From JBBDWR01 sp040902745 (GTDB lineage Bacteria; Actinomycetota; UBA4738; HRBIN12), in the NCBI GenBank assembly GCA_040902745.1, contig JBBDWR010000029.1, positions 62,001 through 126,000 of the forward strand: a stretch of DNA of 64,000 nucleotides, read 5' to 3'. Under the pieces are notes generated by a model. It searched no databases, was not told where the DNA came from, and saw only the letters and a list, made by a program, of their open reading frames with translations. Positions 58,291-64,000 of the stretch are shown here, piece by piece; position 1 is the stretch's first letter, and each line of letters begins with the position of its first letter. The translations under genes and the position numbers were made by a program.

Positions 58291-58842
58291 CTAGTTCGTC
58301 GACGGATCGCCTGGCATCAGTCGGAGTATCTCGAAGCCCTTGCCCTTGCGCTGCAGCACATCTTCCCAGAGACGCCCGGGATCCGGATGGAACACGTCAT
58401 CGGGGATCGCGGGCTCCAGGAGCCACGAGCCTTCCTCGATCTCGGCTTCGAGCTGCCCGGGGCCCCATCCCGTATGCCCGGCGAACACGCGGGCTCGGCG
58501 GATCCGCCCGAGCGCCGCGCGGTCCACCACCTCGGGCAAGAACCCGATCGACGCGAACGCGACCACCTCGACGCGCTCCGGGTGCTCCAGGTCCGCCAGA
58601 ACCACCGCCCCCTCGGGCCGCACCGGACCGCCGACGAACAGCGGTTCACCTCCGGGAACCAGATCCGCCAGGGGCGGCGCAGCGTCGACGACCGCAAGCT
58701 CGGTCACGCGATTGAGCACCACGCCGACCGCTCCGTCATCGTCGTGCGCTCCAACGAGCACCACCGTTCGGCGGAAGTTCGGATCCCACAATGTCGGAGC
58801 CGAGATCAGCAGCTGTCCGCCGAGGTCCTCCACGGGCGGCAT
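58291..58842 (-). CDS. yqgE: YqgE/AlgH (UPF0301) family protein
   Basis: This 183-residue UPF0301 protein has LGGQLLISAPTLWDPNFRRT, VGAHDDDGAVGVVLNRVTEL, FVGGPVRPEGAVVL, ARVFAGHTGWGPGQLEAEIE and a C-terminal WEDVLQRKG. The biochemical role is unknown, although family members affect alginate regulation or protein quality in other bacteria. The ATG at 58842 is preferred to a GTG 12 codons upstream. It stands between the oxygenase and DmdA-like genes with gaps of about 60 bases on each side. Confidence 0.9.
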   Translation of the reverse strand: MPPVEDLGGQLLISAPTLWDPNFRRTVVLVGAHDDDGAVGVVLNRVTELAVVDAAPPLADLVPGGEPLFVGGPVRPEGAVVLADLEHPERVEVVAFASIGFLPEVVDRAALGRIRRARVFAGHTGWGPGQLEAEIEEGSWLLEPAIPDDVFHPDPGRLWEDVLQRKGKGFEILRLMPGDPSTN

Positions 58843-58901
58843 CTTCTCGCGCCCGGCGTCGCACCGCACGTACTCCACGCGACTTGGGTCCAGCCGCCCG
58901 A

Positions 58902-60074
58902 CTACTGCTTGGGCACATCTTTCTTCGGATCGAGGAACGGCAGCGGCACGACTTGCGCGTCCAGCGGTCCCTCGGGGGAGTCAAGCGTGACGTGGGTGCC
59001 CACGTCGGCGAGCTCGATCGGAACCCAGACGTAGCCCATGTTGATCTCGAGCCGGGGCGAGTAGCTCGCGGACGTCGTGTGCCCGACGACCGTTCCGTTC
59101 GAGGACACGGGCCAGAAGTCCTCGAGCCACATGCCGAGCGGGTCGGTGTTTATCTTCACGCCGACGAGCTTTGTGGCCACGCCCTCTGCGGCGATCCGCT
59201 CCAGTGAGGAGCGTGAGACGAAGGTGTTGTCGTTGTCTAGCTCCACGAGTCGCTCGAGACCGGTTACCTGGAACGGACTGTGCGTGACGTCCATGTCATT
59301 GCCGTAGTTGAAGATGCCGGCTTCCATCCGCCGCTGGTCGCTCGGCGCGATCGCGCGGATCTCGAACTCCTCGCCGGCCGCCATCACCGCGTCCCACAGC
59401 TCGCCGCCGCGGGAGGAGTCCCGCAGGTACAGCTCGTAGCCGACCTCGCCCGTCCACCCGGTGCGCGAGATCACGAGCGGGATACCGTTCAGCTCGGTCT
59501 GGGTGCACCCGTAGTACTTCAAGTTCATCACGTCGTCGCCGAACAACTTCTGGATCACCTGCTTGGACTTGGGCCCCTGCAACTGCAACGGCGAGACGTC
59601 CGGTTCGCGTATCTGCACATCCATGTCGGCGAACGCGGCCACGCCGAGGGCGTAGAGCAGCGCGTCCGAGTCGGCGAGTGAGAGCCAGAAGTGGTTCTCC
59701 TCCAGCCGCAGCAAGATCGGGTCGTTCACGATCCCCCCGTCAGGCGCACAGATCAGGACGTACTTGCCCTGTCCGACGGCGCAGTTCGACAGGTCGCGCG
59801 GGGTCAGCAGCTGGGTGAACCGAGTTGCGTCGGGACCGGTGATCTCGACCTGGCGCTCGACTGCGACGTCCCACAGCGTGACGTGGTTGAGCAGGTGCCA
59901 GTACTCCTTGACGTCGTCGTCGTACAGCGTGGGGATCAGCATGTGGTTGTACAGATCCCAGCTCGTGGCACCTGCCTCGACCGTGCGGTCGAAATAGGGA
60001 GACTTCTTGTACCAGGACGCGAAGTAGAAAGGGAACCACTTGTTGCGCTCGCCTTGCGGTGCTTCGGTTGCCAT
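58902..60074 (-). CDS. GcvT-family aminomethyl/methyltransferase, DmdA-like
   Basis: This 390-residue folate-binding T-protein family member has NHMLIPTLYDDDVKEYWHLL, WDVAVERQVEITGPDATRF, LLTPRDLSNCAVGQGKYVLI, HFWLSLADSDALLYALGV, QIREPDVSPLQLQGPKSKQV and SRTGWTGEVGYELYL. These segments resemble the DMSP demethylase (DmdA) branch more than glycine-cleavage GcvT, but true DmdA activity cannot be claimed. The ATG at 60074 follows the FAD oxidoreductase stop by 2 bases, so the two work together. Other glycine-cleavage genes (gcvH, gcvP) are not here. A demethylase or sarcosine-type role is inferred. Confidence 0.8.
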   Translation of the reverse strand: MATEAPQGERNKWFPFYFASWYKKSPYFDRTVEAGATSWDLYNHMLIPTLYDDDVKEYWHLLNHVTLWDVAVERQVEITGPDATRFTQLLTPRDLSNCAVGQGKYVLICAPDGGIVNDPILLRLEENHFWLSLADSDALLYALGVAAFADMDVQIREPDVSPLQLQGPKSKQVIQKLFGDDVMNLKYYGCTQTELNGIPLVISRTGWTGEVGYELYLRDSSRGGELWDAVMAAGEEFEIRAIAPSDQRRMEAGIFNYGNDMDVTHSPFQVTGLERLVELDNDNTFVSRSSLERIAAEGVATKLVGVKINTDPLGMWLEDFWPVSSNGTVVGHTTSASYSPRLEINMGYVWVPIELADVGTHVTLDSPEGPLDAQVVPLPFLDPKKDVPKQ

Positions 60075-60076
60075 GG

Positions 60077-61693
60077 TCAGACGAACCTGCTCATCGCGCT
60101 GCGCGCGCGTTTGCGATCCTTGCGGATCTCTCGGACACAGTTGTATGCGGGGATACCCGTGACGCCTCCGCCCGCGTGCGTCGCGGACGAACACTGGTAC
60201 AGCCCGGGGATCGGGGTTCGGTAGTCGGCATAGCCCGGTGCCGGACGCATGTGGAACAGTTGCTCTGCCGAGAGCTCGCCGTGGAAGATGTTGCCTCCCA
60301 CCAACCCCCACTCCTGCTCCATGTCGTAGGGGCCGAGCACGTGCTTGTGCAGGATCGCGTCGGTGAACCCCGGCGCCAGCTCCTCATAGCCGGCGATCAC
60401 GCGGTCTGCGTAGGCGTCGAGTTCTTCGCTGTGGGGCTTCTCGCTCCACTCCTGCGGGACCCACTGGGTGAACAACGACAGGATGTGCGTTCCTTCGGGC
60501 GCGAGCGTGCGATCGTGGACCGTCGGGCAGACCCCGTCGGAGAACGGGCCCGTCGACGGCGTGCCGCTGCGAGCCTGCTCGAACGCTCGCTCCAGGTAGT
60601 CGATCGAGTGCGCGAGCTCGAATCCCCCGGACAGGTCGGTGAGTTCCGCGTTCGCAGTGAACCGAGGAAGGCGATCGACTGCCAGGTTGATCTTCACCAC
60701 GCCGGACCGCGACTTCCAGTTCTCGATGTCCCGCACGAACTCGTCGGGCAGCAGACGCCGGTCGAGCTGCTCCAGGAACGTGGTCCTGGGGTGGGTCGCC
60801 GTCACGACCACCCCCGCGTCGACCTCCTCCCCGCCTTCGAGTACCACGCCGACAGCGCGACCACGGGCGACCTTGATCTCGGCGACCCGCGCGTTGCATC
60901 GGATATCGGCTCCCAGGCTGGTCGCCGAAGAGGCGAGGGCGTCCGACACCGCACCCATACCACCTTCGGGAACCGCCCACGCGCCCAGGTGCCCGTCGCC
61001 CACGTCGCCGATCGAGTGGTGGGCCATCACATAGCCGGTGCCGGGTTCGCGCGGGCCCGCCCAGGTGCCGCTCAGGCCGTTCAGCGCCATCACGGTCTTG
61101 ACCTGCTCGGATTCGAAAAACATGTCGAGCACATCGACCACACTCATCGTCAGCAGCCGCGTGACGTCGCCGATCGATCGCACGTCGAGACCGCGGAAGC
61201 GCCAGGCGAGCTTGAGCTGTTCGAACAGATCGGCCGGTGCCTTGGAGCCGAGCCTGGGGGGCGTGGTCATCAGCAGCGGACCGAGCACCTCGGCCAGTCC
61301 GCCGATCCACGCGTCCCATCGCTCGATCGCGTCCGCATCGCGCTTGGAGAACTTGGCGAACTCCTCGTAGTTGCGCTGCGAGTCGATGTATTGGGTGATC
61401 GCACTTCCGTCGGGGAAGGGGACGAGGTACGGACCCGTGGGATAGACCTTGTAGCCGTGTCGCTCGAGCTGGAGATCGCGCAAGATCGTGTCCGGCATCA
61501 AGCTCATCACGTAGCTGAGCGTCGTGACCCTGCAGTCCGGGGCCTCCGGCCATGGGGCGTCGGTCGCGGCCGCGCCACCGACCTTGTGTCGGGCCTCGAG
61601 GACGACCGTGCGCGCTCCCGCCCTCGCCAGGTACGCGCCGGCGACGAGGCCGTTGTGGCCCCCACCGATCACGATTGCGTCGTACCGGTCCAC
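60077..61693 (-). CDS. FAD-dependent oxidoreductase of the phytoene desaturase/PYROXD2 type
   Basis: This 538-residue flavoprotein has an N-terminal dinucleotide fold (YDAIVIGGGHNGLVAGAYLA, then RTVVLEARHKVGGAA) and the CrtI/PYROXD2-like C-terminus (GLYQCSSATHAGGGVTGIPA, then YNCVREI). It is closer to the PYROXD2-like group than to true carotenoid desaturases, and no carotenoid genes are near. It precedes the DmdA-like gene by 2 bases, suggesting that it oxidises a substrate or product of that enzyme. The start is GTG at 61693 with GGGAGG upstream. A palindrome (61759-61774) lies in its upstream region. Confidence 0.9.
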   Translation of the reverse strand: MDRYDAIVIGGGHNGLVAGAYLARAGARTVVLEARHKVGGAAATDAPWPEAPDCRVTTLSYVMSLMPDTILRDLQLERHGYKVYPTGPYLVPFPDGSAITQYIDSQRNYEEFAKFSKRDADAIERWDAWIGGLAEVLGPLLMTTPPRLGSKAPADLFEQLKLAWRFRGLDVRSIGDVTRLLTMSVVDVLDMFFESEQVKTVMALNGLSGTWAGPREPGTGYVMAHHSIGDVGDGHLGAWAVPEGGMGAVSDALASSATSLGADIRCNARVAEIKVARGRAVGVVLEGGEEVDAGVVVTATHPRTTFLEQLDRRLLPDEFVRDIENWKSRSGVVKINLAVDRLPRFTANAELTDLSGGFELAHSIDYLERAFEQARSGTPSTGPFSDGVCPTVHDRTLAPEGTHILSLFTQWVPQEWSEKPHSEELDAYADRVIAGYEELAPGFTDAILHKHVLGPYDMEQEWGLVGGNIFHGELSAEQLFHMRPAPGYADYRTPIPGLYQCSSATHAGGGVTGIPAYNCVREIRKDRKRARSAMSRFV

Positions 61694-61758
61694 GAGGAAC
61701 CTCCCATCTTTGGTTATCTCCGCGGCCCTCGCCGCGATCGATCCTCCGAACTGTACTC

Positions 61759-61774
61759 CTGAATGCTGATTCAG
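61759..61774. promoter_or_regulatory. Perfect palindrome upstream of the FAD oxidoreductase gene
   Basis: CTGAATGCTGATTCAG has perfect 6-bp arms around a 4-base centre and ends 65 bases before the GTG at 61693. On the minus strand it is followed at once by TACAGT (61750-61755), a fair -10 hexamer, so a repressor bound here would block the promoter. The regulator is unknown; no regulator gene lies beside it. The MFS gene ends just upstream. Confidence 0.5.
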
Positions 61775-61805
61775 CGCTACCCGGGATGGACAGGCTGTCT
61801 AACTG

Positions 61806-63056
61806 TCATTCAGTCAGCCCGGCCTGGGACTCTCCGACGATCGGTTGCTTGAGTGTTGGTTCAGTCTCGTCATGCTGCCCATGGCCGTGACGGAGCAAGG
61901 GGACCAGGATGGCGGTCGCGACCAGGCCGAATGCTCCGCCAAGCAGGTACACACCTCGGGCGCCGAGCGCGTCGATCACTGGCGCGGCCAGCAGGAACGA
62001 CAGCAGCATCGCGAGCTGCCACAGGGATTCGGACGCCGCCATCACCCGAGCGCGCAGCGCGTCGGGTGTGCTCCGCTGCCGAAGGCTCTGTTCAGCGACG
62101 AGTCCGATCGAATCGTTCACTCCGTTGAGCACGAGAAACACGAGGGCGATCCAGAACAGCGGCGCGAGGCCGATCGCGGCGGAGGTCAGCGCGATCCCCA
62201 GCGTCGAACACACGATCACGACGCGCTCGGTCCGTACGGTCAGGAACCGCCCGAGGAACGATCCAACCACCGATCCCACGCCCCACGCGCCGATGATGAA
62301 GCCGTAGCCACCGCCGCTCTGCCCGAACTCTTCGGCGAACGGCACGTCCGCCACCATGCTCATGCCCAACCCCAGGACGAGGACGGTCCAAGCAAGGGTG
62401 ATCCGCAACAGCACCGGTTGTCGCCTGAGGAAAGCGATCCCCGCGCGAACCGCGGCGAGCCCGTGATCGTGGATGTCATCCTCGGAACGCTCGCGCGAGA
62501 ATCGAACCCGGATCGACCAAACGATCGCCGCCGACCCGACGAACGACAGCCCGTTGACTAAGAACACCCAGGTCGGCCCGAACTGATCGACGAATATGCC
62601 ACCTATCGCCGGTCCGACCGCGATACCCGCGTACCTACCGATAGCGACCAGGCTGTTGGCCTTGGCGAGGTCGTCTTCTCCGGCGAGGTTGGGGATCGCG
62701 GCGGCCGAGGACGACTCGAACGGCAGCTCGACGACGGCGGCGCACAGCGCGAAGGCGATCAGCAGCACCGGGCGGTCGGTGACGGCCGCCATAGCCAGGT
62801 AGAACACCGCCCCCAGCAGGTCCGAGACGATCATCACGCGTCGCCGGTCGAAACGGTCCCCGAGGATGCCCGCGAACGGCCCGACGATCCCCTGGACCCC
62901 GAAGGTGGCAACGAGTCCGGCAGCGACCCACGCCGTCGAGCCCGTCTCCACGTAGAGCGTGTAGTTCAGCGCGATGAACGCGGCGGCGCCACCGGTGATC
63001 GAGATCAGGCGCGCGGTCGCGAGGCGACGAACGGCGGATCGGGACGAGATGTTCAT
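61806..63056 (-). CDS. MFS transporter (12-helix exporter, EntS-like group)
   Basis: This 416-residue major facilitator has about twelve hydrophobic helices and the loop 2-3 motif GILGDRFDRRRVMIVSDLLG. Other conserved parts are SSSAAAIPNLAGEDDLAKAN, NGVNDSIGLVAEQSLRQRST and PDALRARVMAASESLWQLA. This pattern fits the drug/siderophore exporter subgroup (MFS_3). The substrate is unknown. It lies 112 bases upstream of the FAD oxidoreductase gene on the same strand; the palindrome in that gap suggests separate control of the two. Confidence 0.9.
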   Translation of the reverse strand: MNISSRSAVRRLATARLISITGGAAAFIALNYTLYVETGSTAWVAAGLVATFGVQGIVGPFAGILGDRFDRRRVMIVSDLLGAVFYLAMAAVTDRPVLLIAFALCAAVVELPFESSSAAAIPNLAGEDDLAKANSLVAIGRYAGIAVGPAIGGIFVDQFGPTWVFLVNGLSFVGSAAIVWSIRVRFSRERSEDDIHDHGLAAVRAGIAFLRRQPVLLRITLAWTVLVLGLGMSMVADVPFAEEFGQSGGGYGFIIGAWGVGSVVGSFLGRFLTVRTERVVIVCSTLGIALTSAAIGLAPLFWIALVFLVLNGVNDSIGLVAEQSLRQRSTPDALRARVMAASESLWQLAMLLSFLLAAPVIDALGARGVYLLGGAFGLVATAILVPLLRHGHGQHDETEPTLKQPIVGESQAGLTE

Positions 63057-63253
63057 CGAAGCAGACTCCTGGTGCGAGGACGGACGGGTGTGAGGACGCC
63101 GGGACTAGCGGTTCGGGGCCGGCCGGGCGATCGATGCGCCCTTGTGCCGACCGGTGAGCCACAATGCTGTCACCGTGGTCTGCTTCATCACGGCACGGAT
63201 GCTAGCACGGGATCGGGAGCCCCGCGGCGCGTCGGAGCGGCCCGTCGGCGCGT
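63057..63253. other. Intergenic region between serA and the MFS gene
   Basis: About 197 bases without a recognisable gene. An imperfect inverted repeat with TTGTG and CACAA arms lies near 63145-63168. TAGCAT (about 63197-63203, read on the minus strand) could be a -10 for the MFS transcript, but it is more than 140 bases from the start. No terminator with a T run was found. Confidence 0.35.
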
Positions 63254-64000
63254 TCAGGCGCCGAGCACCAGGAAGCGTGTGCGCTGGGCGCCGATCGCCT
63301 CGGAGAGCTCGTCGAGGACCTCCTGCGCCAACGGAACGTCGACCGTCAGTCCCATCAGCGCCTCCCCGCCGGCCTCCTTGCGCCCGACCTCCATCGTGGC
63401 GATGTTGATGCCGCGATCACCGAGCACCGTGCCGACCCTGCCGATCACACCGGGTCGGTCCTCGTAGGTGAAGAACAGCATGTACTCGGCGGGCGGGATC
63501 TCGATGTCGAAGCCGAAAACCTGGGTCACCCGCTGCGCGTCACGTTTGCCGAGGAGGGTTCCCGCGACGGTGACGTCGCCGTCGTCGGTCTCCGCGCGCA
63601 AGGAGATCAGGCTCACGTAGTCCCGGGAGACGGTGGACGTCGTCTCGGACAGCTCGATCCCCCGCTCGCGCGCGATGATCGGCGCGTTCACGAACGAGAT
63701 GGGCTCATGCACAACGCCGGCGAGCGATCCCTTGAGGATCGCCAAGGTCAGAGCCCGAGTATCGTTCTCGGCGATCCTTCCCAAGAACGCCGCCTCGATC
63801 GTTTGAACCGCGCCCTGCGCAAGCCCTGTGAGGATCGACCCGAGGCGCTCGGCCAGCGGCAGGAACGGTCGGACCGTCTCGGTCACCTCGGCCCCTGCCG
63901 ATACGTTCACCGCGTAGGGCACGAACTCGCCCCGCAGCGCCAGGCCCACCATCTCGGCGATCGTGGTCCCCGCCTTGTCCTGCGCTTCGACGGTCGACGC
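63254..64000 (-). CDS. serA: D-3-phosphoglycerate dehydrogenase, C-terminal part (runs off window)
   Basis: The last 248 residues of SerA are present, entering from the window edge with TVEAQDKAGTTIAEMVGLAL, the end of the catalytic/NAD region. The intervening (ASB) domain characteristic of actinobacterial long SerA follows (FVPYAVNVSAGAEVTETVRP, LPLAERLGSILTGLAQGAVQ), then the C-terminal ACT domain (MLFFTYEDRPGVIGRVGTVL, GINIATMEVGRKEAGGEALM) that binds serine for feedback inhibition. The enzyme starts serine synthesis from 3-phosphoglycerate. The start and active-site residues lie outside the window. Confidence 0.95.
   Translation of the reverse strand, partial: ASTVEAQDKAGTTIAEMVGLALRGEFVPYAVNVSAGAEVTETVRPFLPLAERLGSILTGLAQGAVQTIEAAFLGRIAENDTRALTLAILKGSLAGVVHEPISFVNAPIIARERGIELSETTSTVSRDYVSLISLRAETDDGDVTVAGTLLGKRDAQRVTQVFGFDIEIPPAEYMLFFTYEDRPGVIGRVGTVLGDRGINIATMEVGRKEAGGEALMGLTVDVPLAQEVLDELSEAIGAQRTRFLVLGA

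Overview
The window reads as a chromosomal housekeeping segment of a GC-rich actinobacterium (Actinomycetota). Nothing in it looks like a plasmid, prophage, integrative element or CRISPR locus. The lineage markers are the whiG-type sigma factor, DprA, ComM and YraN beside rpsB-tsf-pyrH-frr, a DUF2469 gene beside rnhB, a SepIVA-like coiled-coil protein between coaD and DUF177-rpmF-rnc-mutM, a CofC gene for coenzyme F420, and frequent GTG starts with 4-base GTGA/ATGA stop-start overlaps. Several ribosomal proteins and the sigma factor carry long Ala/Lys/Pro or acidic tails. No closer placement is supportable from the sequence alone.

Region 1 (1-25568, almost all minus strand; read right to left for transcription) is one long conserved gene train: ffh, rpsP, khpA, rimM, trmD, rplS, rnhB, DUF2469, an M1-like peptidase, yraN, comM, dprA, xerC, whiG, an M23 peptidase, a PQQ-propeller protein, a membrane protein, rpsB, tsf, pyrH, frr, cdsA, dxr, rseP, an OmpR-type two-component pair, a YjbQ protein and the start of ispG. 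It joins translation, signal recognition, DNA uptake or processing, isoprenoid synthesis (dxr, ispG) and membrane lipid synthesis (cdsA). Four exact 21-bp repeats lie upstream of yraN.

Region 2 (25642-40547) opens with a plus-strand sensor kinase whose 3' end overlaps, tail to tail, a receiver-only regulator at the end of a second minus-strand train: rsmD, coaD, sepIVA-like, DUF177, rpmF, rnc, mutM, DUF3152, acyP, smc, ftsY, receiver. recG lies just upstream of that train. A thioredoxin-like lipoprotein gene starts 6 bases from recG on the other strand, followed by rpmB.

Region 3 (40569-48843) holds thiD-thiL, a divergent ATP-type PEP carboxykinase, a phosphoribosyltransferase, a stand-alone Lrp/AsnC ligand-binding domain, ddl, bioY, cofC, a degenerate cold-shock-like protein, HU and tRNA-Gln(CTG).

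Region 4 (48900-64000) is more accessory. It holds a secreted-protein gene broken by a frameshift, a phosphoesterase lipoprotein, NADP-type icd, tRNA-Glu(CTC) with a strong hairpin behind it, a small lipoprotein, gltX, an FAH-fold hydrolase and ilvE. It then has a ring-hydroxylating oxygenase that lacks its Rieske cluster, a YqgE protein, a GcvT/DmdA-like protein with an FAD oxidoreductase, an MFS exporter and the 3' part of serA.

The most notable oddities are a MutM without the catalytic N-terminal proline, the Rieske-less oxygenase, the GGAC tandem duplication that breaks the 48900 gene, and the antisense kinase/receiver overlap. I did not find a convincing entirely new defence or mobile system.
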